Position numbers and translations under genes: made by a program. The notes beneath the pieces are model-generated. The model was not told the origin of the DNA. It was given only the letters and a program-made list of their open reading frames with translations, and searched no databases. Positions 9,801 through 16,322 of a stretch of DNA of 35,268 nt are shown here, piece by piece; position 1 is the first letter of the stretch; each line of letters begins with the position of its first letter. This DNA comes from a virus: positions 1-35,268 of the IMG/VR virus record IMGVR_UViG_3300042197_001143; one strand, given 5' to 3'.

Positions 9801-10500
9801 TGGTGTCGCTCAGATCCTTCTCCGACGATGTAAGGGCTAGGATAGTCACCTTGTTCTCTCCATCCTTGGCTTCGAAGATGTACTCTTCCTTGAGGTTCAA
9901 TCCTTTTCGGACATCGTTGTACATCTTCTTTTTGAGAGCCATGTCGTTTCCTGCAACGCCTGTGGCGAACTTCTTGAAATCGCCATCAAATGCTGCTGCT
10001 CTCATCTTGGAGGCAGACATGCCCCGAATGCCTTGCGCATCATCGTCACGGGCTTCTCCTGCCTGTACAACTTCGAAGTTGTCAAAAGAGTACTTGCGCT
10101 TCTTTGGATCGCGCTCGGCAACCTTGCCCTTGTACTTTGCGATGTTCTTGAAATTCTCGACCTGATCGCTGCCTGCAATCATCACGATGTTCTTGTAGCC
10201 CAAGTCGCAAACATACAGAACCGCAGAATAAGGGTCTCCCGCCTTGTTCAGCGGGAACTTTGCCTTTGGGAAGAACTTCTTCAAGTATTCCACCTTCTGT
10301 TTGTGACTCAGCGGGTTCTTTTTGGGTTCCTGTGAGGTAGAAGCAAAAATGAAGTGATCGGCATTCCGCTTGGATGCCTCTGCGAGAACCTTGTCCACAA
10401 GCACACCATGACCGATTGTCGGTGGGTTCATGCGACCGAATGCAATGACCACCGTGTCTTTCTTCGGTGCCTCCGTGAGGTGCTGCGCAAAGTTCTTCAC
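6895..10500 (-). CDS. 1201-residue polyprotein: nucleotidyltransferase + RimK-like ATP-grasp + RimB-like protease + phage C-terminal domains
   Basis: Domain order: residues 1-205, an NMNAT/PPAT-type nucleotidyltransferase (GRMNPPTIGH with the TxGH motif at 28-31; MSASKMR at 161-167 in place of ISSTxxR). Residues 215-535 are a RimK-like ATP-grasp (NKLETAIALKKHELPHPRT, VKTLTGAEGIGV at 369-380, IIQEFLP, IIEMNASPG at 486-494). Residues 538-658 are a RimB-like aspartic protease (AKIDTGNSG, catalytic Asp about 555, and VLIGLQFL). Residues 690-1201 are a chain of phage-type domains, including LPKKYVAGLSKKE, VSPPSGPARRFSKK with WKEVFYATAWKMH, and a C-terminal SGRDSARAIIRML ... WGYNP domain. It opens MKNFAQHLTE/A like a T4 capsid-targeting peptide, and (L/I)xE sites recur in linkers (E210, E679, E802, E979). 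The GTG start overlaps the upstream stop (GTGA). Substrates are unknown. Confidence 0.85.
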   Translation of the reverse strand: MKNFAQHLTEAPKKDTVVIAFGRMNPPTIGHGVLVDKVLAEASKRNADHFIFASTSQEPKKNPLSHKQKVEYLKKFFPKAKFPLNKAGDPYSAVLYVCDLGYKNIVMIAGSDQVENFKNIAKYKGKVAERDPKKRKYSFDNFEVVQAGEARDDDAQGIRGMSASKMRAAAFDGDFKKFATGVAGNDMALKKKMYNDVRKGLNLKEEYIFEAKDGENKVTILALTSSEKDLSDTIEKMEAICKRRKIEFYAVKTSKAQIDISSVASKKIVIKNYDGEGKDCTINPSDTVAIVRGGVMNSDIGVAIMTILQNNGVFMVNERGGMELCANKLETAIALKKHELPHPRTAFVANEENIETAVKEVGGKFPIIVKTLTGAEGIGVSKIESMESLKSVLQTLWKYKAEVIIQEFLPDFKNDVRSIVLNGKIFACAKRDKAPKDFRTNIALGSKGGALQLSDEEIKLVERAARVSKCYYVGIDHVINQGKPYIIEMNASPGSGNIYYRYYEDGKGKNNVKGEELVEDLVDYILNKAHWKLFSNLAVREEVKIDGAEYTAKIDTGNSGYNMIHAEDIKDNGDHTVTFKLPNGKKVTKKIVSRITVKSGIGEKKRFVVLMDIEFHGKKYPKIKFSLGDRSHMSTKVLIGLQFLSKTGMVVDPAEAIYPQPDVNSKRKGDEEEEEELVEDTEVNAVKKAVVEIMKTPTVSAKVFSLINKKGKISPEDFKREVMRVRNEIMFQAYNSSAAGVTLVKFIENNKVAKFIAKLFDKLIESGGFDINFYINKLASGAISLSRILSMGDDAEVNSLIEADVTKGKEFKTKTGKTKESPKDKGSGLPKKYVAGLSKKEAELRKKRLEKRKTMSDDDPQTWEFVNPDEKDIKTKPSKYSTLYKKLAKKGKLKALKNGYEHDDAMERLSKIDESDERNAVKLRMAIAYEERCLTRNMQEASQLTRSYIDLLKEIRDNEMGSDLPKTDINEDFDYLLVEVSPPSGPARRFSKKDKIKKEFQKRYGNRWKEVFYATAWKMHGEQINTIEYWLKESKKINAVMQWTALGKRGPLPIGSDKIVKTYKKDTPGERERLGEEKSEEEKSALYKEWQKLVNMSGKEIQSFLDSDEGKEAGLSRKEAGKAGAGGKKITSGRDSARAIIRMLDTPKEKWTPNDWKWAGKQVNFINRMKGAKGGMRDEKGRPTRKLLALKVWGYNPEKKS

Positions 10501-11699
10501 GACTCGTTTGCCTTTCTATTCTGTCTGCTGAATCGCAGACGATTGACCAACTTGATTGCCATACCCGTTCTGACGATCACGATTCCTTCGGGGTCGGTAG
10601 GACGAATACCATCAGCATCCATGAAGAAGTGACCAAGGGCAGAGACCGCATACAACTTTCCAAGGATCATCTCCTTGACTTTTGCGATCTTATTGTGCAG
10701 TTCAAACATAGCATTGAACTGATCCTCGTAAGCATCGATGAAAGCGAGAATGTTATTCATGGCGGCTTCCTTCGCCTGTCTCCCCTTCTCGGTCTTCAAC
10801 ATATTTAGTTCTTTTTCCAACTTAGTCTTTACATACAGTTTCAGACCGCTTGCGCTGAAACTGGTGAGACCGCCGTTGATCGTGCTGTTGATGTAGGGAA
10901 GCATCAGCGGCATGAGGTCTTTACGGGCAAGCAGAGGCTTCAGGAAGGGCTTTACCTTCTTGGCTAGCGTCTCGCACTCGGTGATGCCCCGAAGCGCAGT
11001 ATCGCTTTCCCCGCCCTTCAGGAGAGCAGGCGTGAGGTCGTAGATGTTTGGATCGGTGAACCAAACATCGGGGTGTTGCTTGAGTTTGCTAGCGTTGAAG
11101 TTAAAGGTAGTTGCTTTCAGGTCGGCAAGAGTCTTGCCTGAGTACTCGGTGTGGAATGTGATTCCAATCTTTGCGGCTGCGATCCGCTTGCCGATTTCGC
11201 TATCGGATGGAACGGTGTAAAGAATCGTATTTGGTTGGAATCCAATATGTGGCTTTCCACCAATCGTCAGGCTCTTCTTCCCATCTGCGGTGAACATCAG
11301 GTCGCCCTGAAGCACCGTCTTGATTCCTACCTTTGGCAGATACTTAAGGCATTGAACCAACTTGTCTGCCAAATCTTTGATTTCAAAGCCTTTGCGAATC
11401 TCTGCCTCGGTATGAAACACCTTCTGCACTTGCTTGCCGAAGACACCCTTGATGGCGACAAAGAATTTCTTGTTTTCGGGATTGATACCGCAGATGACAG
11501 CAGGCTTTCCATCCCATTTGGTGGACATTCCCAACGATGTGCTGCCTGTCTTGAGGCTCTGAACGATGTCCTTAATGAAGGCAATCGCATTGTTCAAGCC
11601 GCTCCCACCCTTAAGGAGCATGAGATCTTCGATGTGATCTAGGTGATTGTTCTGCTCAGTTTGCTCCATGAGGGGGAGCATTTGCTTAAATGACAGCAT
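10497..11699 (-). CDS. DUF6267-type phage protein with nucleic-acid-ligase-like motifs
   Basis: This 400-residue protein resembles a family conserved in marine T4-like phages (DUF6267, from memory). It has an ordered set of motifs like those of covalent nucleotidyltransferases (ATP-dependent ligases and capping enzymes): motif I KWDGKPA (Lys61), then FFVAIKG (79-85), a QGDLMF strand (131-136), a GFQPNTILYTV strand (153-163), motif IV PEGIVIV (370-376) and motif V AIKLVNR (381-387, Lys383). The known role of Lys in motif I is to carry the nucleotide. The start MLSFKQMLPLME may be a capsid-targeting-like peptide. A CTAAATA late motif precedes it, and it is coupled to the polyprotein gene. A ligase or nucleotide-transfer activity is inferred, not shown. 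Confidence 0.75.
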   Translation of the reverse strand: MLSFKQMLPLMEQTEQNNHLDHIEDLMLLKGGSGLNNAIAFIKDIVQSLKTGSTSLGMSTKWDGKPAVICGINPENKKFFVAIKGVFGKQVQKVFHTEAEIRKGFEIKDLADKLVQCLKYLPKVGIKTVLQGDLMFTADGKKSLTIGGKPHIGFQPNTILYTVPSDSEIGKRIAAAKIGITFHTEYSGKTLADLKATTFNFNASKLKQHPDVWFTDPNIYDLTPALLKGGESDTALRGITECETLAKKVKPFLKPLLARKDLMPLMLPYINSTINGGLTSFSASGLKLYVKTKLEKELNMLKTEKGRQAKEAAMNNILAFIDAYEDQFNAMFELHNKIAKVKEMILGKLYAVSALGHFFMDADGIRPTDPEGIVIVRTGMAIKLVNRLRFSRQNRKANES

Positions 11700-11718
11700 A
11701 GGGTGTTTCCTGTGCGGT

Positions 11719-11725
11719 TATTTAG
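11719..11725 (-). promoter_or_regulatory. Late promoter motif CTAAATA upstream of the ligase-like/polyprotein operon
   Basis: CTAAATA on the minus strand lies 20-26 bases before the ATG at 11699, just downstream of the tRNA. It would drive the late transcript covering the ligase-like gene, the polyprotein and the DUF5824-like gene. Confidence 0.6.
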
Positions 11726-11737
11726 GCTCATATGAAA

Positions 11738-11812
11738 TAGGCGGGGCGGGAGTCGAACCCGCATGAGGGCAATTATAAGTCACCACCTTTTACCACTATC
11801 AGGCACCCGCCC
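11738..11812 (-). tRNA. tRNA-Ile (anticodon TAT)
   Basis: The minus strand folds into a full cloverleaf. The acceptor GGGCGGG pairs with CCCGCCT (first pair G-U). The D arm is CCT/AGG with GTGGTA in the loop. The anticodon stem GGTGA/TTGCC has loop CTTATAA, giving anticodon TAT (11777-11775). The variable loop is CTCAT, the T arm GCGGG-TTCGACT-CCCGC, and the discriminator A. No CCA is encoded. It reads AUA, often rare in bacteria, and lies between the helicase and ligase-like genes. Isoleucine identity is from the anticodon only. Confidence 0.85.
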
Positions 11813-11817
11813 GTAAT

Positions 11818-13251
11818 TTATGACCAACCTTTTATGGTTGGCTTCTCGCGCCCGTACCCGCCCGTGCGCCTGTACGCGCCCCCGCTCCCGTGCGCGGGAG
11901 AGTCATCATCTTCGTCGCGGTCATCGGCACCGTTGCCCTGAATCAACTGCTGCTGCGACTCGTCCACATCGAACAACTTCATCTTGGCACGGTCAATACC
12001 AATCACGAACTTGCGATTTGTAGCAACATCGTTGTAGCGATTCTTCAACTGTTTGACCATGACCTGTCCCAACTCATCCAACTGTTCGGTGGCGATCAAC
12101 GCAAACATGAAGTCAGCCGTAGCGGGTAGACCAAAAGATTCCGATGTGTCTGTGAGTTCAATATCCGTGTTGCCGAAGCCCGAGCGATTTGTCTGTGTGG
12201 CGGTGAAGATCGGTACGCCAACCTCCACGGCAAGCCCACGAAGTTCCTCAGCAATCGCCTTGACATAAGTGTACGAGTTCACATTACCGTTCGCCTTGAA
12301 GCGAGACGATGCACAGATGTTCAGATAGTCGATGAAGATGACATCGGGCTTGAAGTTCTTCTTCAGGCGCAGTTCATCCAACAGGTGACGGAAGTGATTG
12401 ACATTTGCCGATGCCGTGGGGTACTCCTTGATCAGGAGTTTGCCTGTGATTCCCATCGTCACCTTGGCAAGCCGCTTGGCATAGATCTCCATGGGCAACT
12501 TCTTGAGATCATCCAGGGTGATGTCCATGAGGTTGGCATCGATGCGCTCTGCAATTCGTTCCTCTGCCATCTCACAAGTGATGTACAAGACATTCTTGCT
12601 CTGCGAGAGACAGTTGGCGGCATGGTGGCACATGAACAGGGACTTGCCCACGCCCGTACCCGCGAGGATGACATTCAGAGTCTTGTCAGGCACACCGCCG
12701 TTGGTGATCTTATTGAAGTAGTCTAGATCGAATGGTGTCTTCTTTTCTACGCGGTGGTAGAAGTCGTACCGCTTCTCGGCATCCTCAATGAAGTCGTGAC
12801 CGATGTGTTCATCGAACGACACGCTGAGTGCCTTGGTCAGGATCTCGGGGATAGCGTTCTTGGAGCGACCCTTTGCCTTCTTCTCGTCAAGGAGTTCGAT
12901 GGACTCCATCAGGGCGTTGTAGACCGCCTTGTCCTTGCAGAACTTCTCAGTCTGATCGACAAGCCACTCCTCATCAGGCTCCTCGGTGCCTTTGTCCATC
13001 GTCTCTACCAACTTAACACACTCATCGAACTCACCCTGAGACAGACCATCCTGTTGATTCAGGATGATCTTCAGGGCTTCGCGGGTGGGAGCGGTGGAGT
13101 ACTTTTCGATGAACTCAGACACCGTGTTGAACAGCCGCTTCTCACAGGAGTCGTGAAAGTACTCCTGCTTGAGAAATGGTTGGACGCGGCGTGTGAACTC
13201 GGGTCTATGAAGAAGACTGCGTAGGATGATGAGTTCGATCTTGTCGTTCAT
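11818..13251 (-). CDS. 41: Replicative DNA helicase (T4 gp41, DnaB-like)
   Basis: This is a RecA-fold hexameric helicase that unwinds the fork and recruits gp61 primase. From the ATG at 13251 it has 477 residues (T4 gp41 has 475). The frame extends to a GTG at 13278 that overlaps the previous stop (GTGA), so that start is also possible. The N-terminal domain (LILRSLLHRPEFTRRVQPFLKQ) is gp41-like. Walker A is GTGVGKS (198-204), followed by LYITCEMAEERIAERID, the Walker B region VIFIDYLNICAS, and ATQTNRSG. The last about 30 residues form an acidic then Gly/Arg-rich tail encoded by a GC-rich tract. It directly follows the sugar island. Confidence 0.92.
   Translation of the reverse strand: MNDKIELIILRSLLHRPEFTRRVQPFLKQEYFHDSCEKRLFNTVSEFIEKYSTAPTREALKIILNQQDGLSQGEFDECVKLVETMDKGTEEPDEEWLVDQTEKFCKDKAVYNALMESIELLDEKKAKGRSKNAIPEILTKALSVSFDEHIGHDFIEDAEKRYDFYHRVEKKTPFDLDYFNKITNGGVPDKTLNVILAGTGVGKSLFMCHHAANCLSQSKNVLYITCEMAEERIAERIDANLMDITLDDLKKLPMEIYAKRLAKVTMGITGKLLIKEYPTASANVNHFRHLLDELRLKKNFKPDVIFIDYLNICASSRFKANGNVNSYTYVKAIAEELRGLAVEVGVPIFTATQTNRSGFGNTDIELTDTSESFGLPATADFMFALIATEQLDELGQVMVKQLKNRYNDVATNRKFVIGIDRAKMKLFDVDESQQQLIQGNGADDRDEDDDSPAHGSGGAYRRTGGYGREKPTIKGWS
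11845..11900. repeat. GC-rich repetitive tract in the helicase C-terminus
   Basis: This tract of GCGCCCGT, GTGCGCCTG and GTGCGCGGG-type words encodes the Gly/Arg/Ala-rich tail SPAHGSGGAYRRTGGYGRE. GTGCGCGGG (11890-11898) and GCGCCCGT (11848-11855) recur exactly in the deacetylase tract (28961-28969 and 28971-28978). Confidence 0.55.
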
Positions 13252-13274
13252 TGATTCGAAGATTGTAGCACCAA

Positions 13275-14192
13275 TCACTTAGATTGCAAGGTCTCAGAGA
13301 GCCACGAATGCAAAGAAATCTTTGGTTTCCAAGCAAGAAGTTCCAACGCTTTTGAATTGTTGCAGAGTGTGTGTCGGGCTTCTCCCTGCCTCGGAGGAAG
13401 GAATTTGATCGTGCCCTCCTCTCCCGCGATGATTCTAGCAATTTCCATTACTGAATGTGATCGACCTGTTCCGATATTGATCACATCACCATTGAAGAAC
13501 CTATTGGCGATTGCGGCTTGAATGTTTGCCGACACAATGTCAGACACATGAATGTAGTCTCGCGTCTGCATACCATCTCCAACAACTGTAAGAGGTTTAC
13601 CCTCTTCCTTCTGCCGCTTGAAGACAGCGACCACGGGGCAGTACTGTCCCTTGTTCGATTGTCCCTCTCCATAGACATTGAAGTATCGAAGACAAACAGT
13701 ATCCATGAACCGTGGCTCGGCATACAGTTTGCACAGTTGCTCACACATCAACTTGCTTGTTGCGTAGATGTTAAGACAATTTACAGGTGCCGTTTCGTTC
13801 TGCCCATCTCCGTACATTCCACTACAGCCGTTTCCATAGATTGCAGATGTGGAGGAGAAGATAAATCGATTGACTCCCGCCCTCTTGGCACAATCCAAAA
13901 CATTGAATGTGCCATCTACATTAGAAGCAAATGTTTTTCTTGGTTGAGCAATGCAGCGCGGAATGCTGACCTCTGCTGCCATGTGAAACACGGTATCGAC
14001 TCCCTGAAAGTCAGAGTAAGTTAGGTCATTGATGTCAGAGTTAATGTTAACTGCGCCGTCATTCCACTTGAATAATTCATGCCCATCAGAACTCTGATTA
14101 TCTACGCATATGACCGTATGTCCCTGATCGACAAGTGCGTTAACTAGGTGTGAGCCGATGAATCCTGCACCGCCAGTAACCATGTACTTCAT
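13275..14192 (-). CDS. NAD-dependent NDP-sugar epimerase/dehydratase (GalE/WbpP-like)
   Basis: This 305-residue extended short-chain dehydrogenase has the dinucleotide motif TGGAGFIGSHL (6-16), acidic residue D31 after the second strand (VICVDNQS), FHMAAEVSIPRCI, the catalytic region SSTSAIYG and Tyr143-x3-Lys147 (YATSK). The C-terminal half has DYIHVSDIV and a GTGRSHSVMEIA substrate-domain motif. It most resembles UDP-glucose/UDP-GlcNAc 4-epimerases. It is the last gene of the sugar island and overlaps or abuts the helicase gene. Its role is probably to convert a host nucleotide sugar for transfer to surface glycan; the substrate cannot be read from the sequence. Confidence 0.88.
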   Translation of the reverse strand: MKYMVTGGAGFIGSHLVNALVDQGHTVICVDNQSSDGHELFKWNDGAVNINSDINDLTYSDFQGVDTVFHMAAEVSIPRCIAQPRKTFASNVDGTFNVLDCAKRAGVNRFIFSSTSAIYGNGCSGMYGDGQNETAPVNCLNIYATSKLMCEQLCKLYAEPRFMDTVCLRYFNVYGEGQSNKGQYCPVVAVFKRQKEEGKPLTVVGDGMQTRDYIHVSDIVSANIQAAIANRFFNGDVINIGTGRSHSVMEIARIIAGEEGTIKFLPPRQGEARHTLCNNSKALELLAWKPKISLHSWLSETLQSK

Positions 14193-14203
14193 TTCAAAAT
14201 GCC

Positions 14204-14899
14204 TCAGATTGGGTTTCTAGTATGAATCAGATATGGGTTTGGATTGCTGAACTGCGTTATGTCCTCTTCAACGAGAAGGGTGCCGTGCTGTGTTCCAAGG
14301 ATACTCATGATGCTTTGATCATGCCTGTGATCCTTGAACTCGGGATAGTTTGGAAGACCTTGGGTGTTTGGCAAGTCCGTTATGATTCTTGGATCCAAGG
14401 CATACTTCAGCCACTCCCTAACGAACTGTAGGGAGAGCGGAGTCTTCTTACACACAAATACACTTGCCATCCGATGTGGTGCATCGGTGTAGAGAGGATC
14501 GTCTGTGCCCATCAGGACGAATGTATCCCTCTTGGTGAAGACCTTGTTGGTTGCAATTGACGCAAATGTTGCAATACCCCTATCGCCAATTTGATCGCTC
14601 TTGGACAGAATCATGTCCCATGGGTTTCTCACGAAGTACATGCCCGAATCTGTATACATGAGCCAATCGTCATCCGACATGGATTCCATCGTCTTTAGTA
14701 TGAGGTATGGCTTCCACAGCCAGTAGCCTGCGCCCCTCGGCTGAGACATCGTATACTGATTCGCTTGGAGAAACTGGTCATCCAAGTCTTGTATACCGTA
14801 GGGTCTAGACACATCAAATCCATTTTGCAACGCTGTTGTGCAGCAATGCTTCTGTGATTCGACATATCTGCCGTGTGCATAGTTGATGTGAATCTTCAT
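14204..14899 (-). CDS. Putative glycosyltransferase with GYWLWKPY motif
   Basis: The protein has 231 residues from the ATG at 14899, which overlaps the FkbM stop (ATGA); the longer frame to 14983 runs inside that gene and is not used. GYWLWKPY (58-65) followed by a helix, then DDWLMYTDSGMYF with a DxSG at about 84, matches a group of polysaccharide-cluster proteins seen in capsule and O-antigen loci. These look like GT-A glycosyltransferases in which the YxDSG acidic residue replaces DxD. Later motifs include DAPHRMASVF, QFVREWLKYALDP and DHRHDQSIMSIL, the last a common end-of-domain feature of sugar transferases (DQS). The donor and acceptor are unknown. Confidence 0.7.
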   Translation of the reverse strand: MKIHINYAHGRYVESQKHCCTTALQNGFDVSRPYGIQDLDDQFLQANQYTMSQPRGAGYWLWKPYLILKTMESMSDDDWLMYTDSGMYFVRNPWDMILSKSDQIGDRGIATFASIATNKVFTKRDTFVLMGTDDPLYTDAPHRMASVFVCKKTPLSLQFVREWLKYALDPRIITDLPNTQGLPNYPEFKDHRHDQSIMSILGTQHGTLLVEEDITQFSNPNPYLIHTRNPI

Positions 14900-15543
14900 A
14901 GGATTCCCATGATCAGGTTCTCTGCATTCAACTTGATCAAACTGTATCCTTGCTGAACAAACTTTGCCTGAAGTTCTTGCCAACGACCGTCTTGCTCAAT
15001 ACAGAGCAACTTGCATCCATAGTCTCTGGGATTGAACCAATCTTGAAGGGCAAGCCGTGCAGAGTAACCCTCAACATCGATGTTGATGAAGTCGAATGGG
15101 CCAAACTTGTCCAAGAGATCCTTCATTCCAGTTTTGGAAACATAGATGCGTCTCGGATTCACAGATTCGCCATGCTCGTTTTTCTCGTTGTACCATCTTT
15201 CCGTGTGACCATCCACGGAAGATGACACGGCACTCATGGGCGACTCGTTGAACTTGAGGAAGACGCTTCCATCAAGATCGCTATCGGGAACCACCGCGAC
15301 ATTCACAAGTTCTGCTCTGCTCGGTTCCATCTTGTACATCTCGTACAGCCTCACAAAGCAGAAAGAGGAAGGCTCTACAAACACGCCTTTCCACCTCGGG
15401 TACTTGAGCATGATTGCTCTCACATTGCTAAAGTTCTCTCCGTCGAATGCGCCGATCTCCAAGAGTTTTCCCTCGGCAAGACCTTTTGCTTCGATGTAGT
15501 TGAGAATCGCTGCCTGTTCTCCGCTCTGAGAATAGTCCTTCAT
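14896..15543 (-). CDS. FkbM-family methyltransferase
   Basis: The 215-residue protein has an AdoMet-binding motif I, LLEIGAFDGENFSN (27-40), then GVFVEPSSFCF, VNVAVVPDSD, and FDFINIDVEGYSARLAL, all in FkbM order. FkbM-type enzymes O-methylate sugars or polyketides. Within a glycan island this one probably caps or decorates a transferred sugar. It is coupled by ATGA overlaps on both sides, to the epimerase upstream and the GYWLWKPY protein downstream. The length is normal for the domain and no signal peptide is present. Confidence 0.85.
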   Translation of the reverse strand: MKDYSQSGEQAAILNYIEAKGLAEGKLLEIGAFDGENFSNVRAIMLKYPRWKGVFVEPSSFCFVRLYEMYKMEPSRAELVNVAVVPDSDLDGSVFLKFNESPMSAVSSSVDGHTERWYNEKNEHGESVNPRRIYVSKTGMKDLLDKFGPFDFINIDVEGYSARLALQDWFNPRDYGCKLLCIEQDGRWQELQAKFVQQGYSLIKLNAENLIMGIL

Positions 15544-16322
15544 AGTGTAGTTCCTTTGTTCAAGATTGCATCGAAAGTGTTTTTGAGACCCTGAGAAAAG
15601 CCGACTAGCGGAACATCTAGTTTTAGTTCCTGTCCGCAGTAAAACGAAATTCCGTCTTCCTGAATGTCAACTGGTACCTTATGGGTTGCCAGTTGATTGA
15701 TTTGCGAAGCGATGTTGGTCAATGAATGTTTTTCGCTGTACGAACAATCGATTTCCTTGGGCGGATCTGTGTCAACCAAGTACTTATCTACCACAGAGAC
15801 CAAGTCTTTCATGTAGAAGAAGTCCATGATCTTGTCTTTGTGAATCTTCATCGGCTGATGCTGAAGGTACCGATTGATGTTGGCTTTGATGAATCGGGTG
15901 GGCAACTCGTTCTCATCAAACACACCAAAGATCCTGATGTTGTACCAGTTCGGTGTCTCCTTGATTGAGTTTGCTATCACCCTCTTGCTCAACCCATATG
16001 GAGTCTCAGGCGCAAATATTTCTGCACCCGATCCAAATCCGATCAGGCGGGAGAAATGATCTCTACACGACAGTAGGTTGTAGTGCATCAGAAGGTTTTG
16101 CTCAATCACAGAACTGGTTTCGTTCTGAAGTCTACTGCCGCCTACTGTCGCGGTGTGGACAACTGCTGCAAATGACTTTCCTCGGAACCATTTTCTCATG
16201 GCATCGCCGTCTGTCATGTCAAAATCATTTAGCGTCACGGCGACGATATCGTACTTTCGATTCAGCGCAGTTCGAAGGCTTTTAGCAATGTAACCATTCC
16301 CACCAGTTACAAGAACAGTCAC
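15540..16322 (-). CDS. NAD-dependent epimerase/dehydratase (short, RmlD/GDP-fucose synthase-like)
   Basis: The protein has 260 residues from the GTG at 16322, which overlaps the previous stop (GTGA) and has AGGTGGG just upstream; a second GTG at 16331 would add three residues. The motifs are VLVTGGNGYIAKSL, VVHTATVGG, IGFGSGAEIF and the catalytic Tyr109-x3-Lys113 (YGLSK). It is shorter than typical epimerases and looks like a reductase or epimerase acting on a 4-keto sugar, as in RmlD or fucose synthase. It directly follows the TPP enzyme, so it could reduce that enzyme's product; this is inference from order. Confidence 0.82.
   Translation of the reverse strand: MTVLVTGGNGYIAKSLRTALNRKYDIVAVTLNDFDMTDGDAMRKWFRGKSFAAVVHTATVGGSRLQNETSSVIEQNLLMHYNLLSCRDHFSRLIGFGSGAEIFAPETPYGLSKRVIANSIKETPNWYNIRIFGVFDENELPTRFIKANINRYLQHQPMKIHKDKIMDFFYMKDLVSVVDKYLVDTDPPKEIDCSYSEKHSLTNIASQINQLATHKVPVDIQEDGISFYCGQELKLDVPLVGFSQGLKNTFDAILNKGTTL

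Noticed and set aside
6944-10335. Several plus-strand frames of 60-215 codons opposite the polyprotein gene
   Set aside because: The minus frame has continuous recognisable domains; the plus frames lack motifs, ribosome sites and neighbours on that strand.
10801-10810. CTAAATA-like motif inside the ligase-like gene
   Set aside because: It lies in the middle of a coding region with no gene start within a usable distance downstream.
14900-14983. Longer start for the GYWLWKPY protein, and similar extensions at 20578, 24485, 25997 and 27804
   Set aside because: The added residues run inside the upstream gene, lack family similarity, and a well-placed ATG with an overlap or ribosome site lies downstream in each case.
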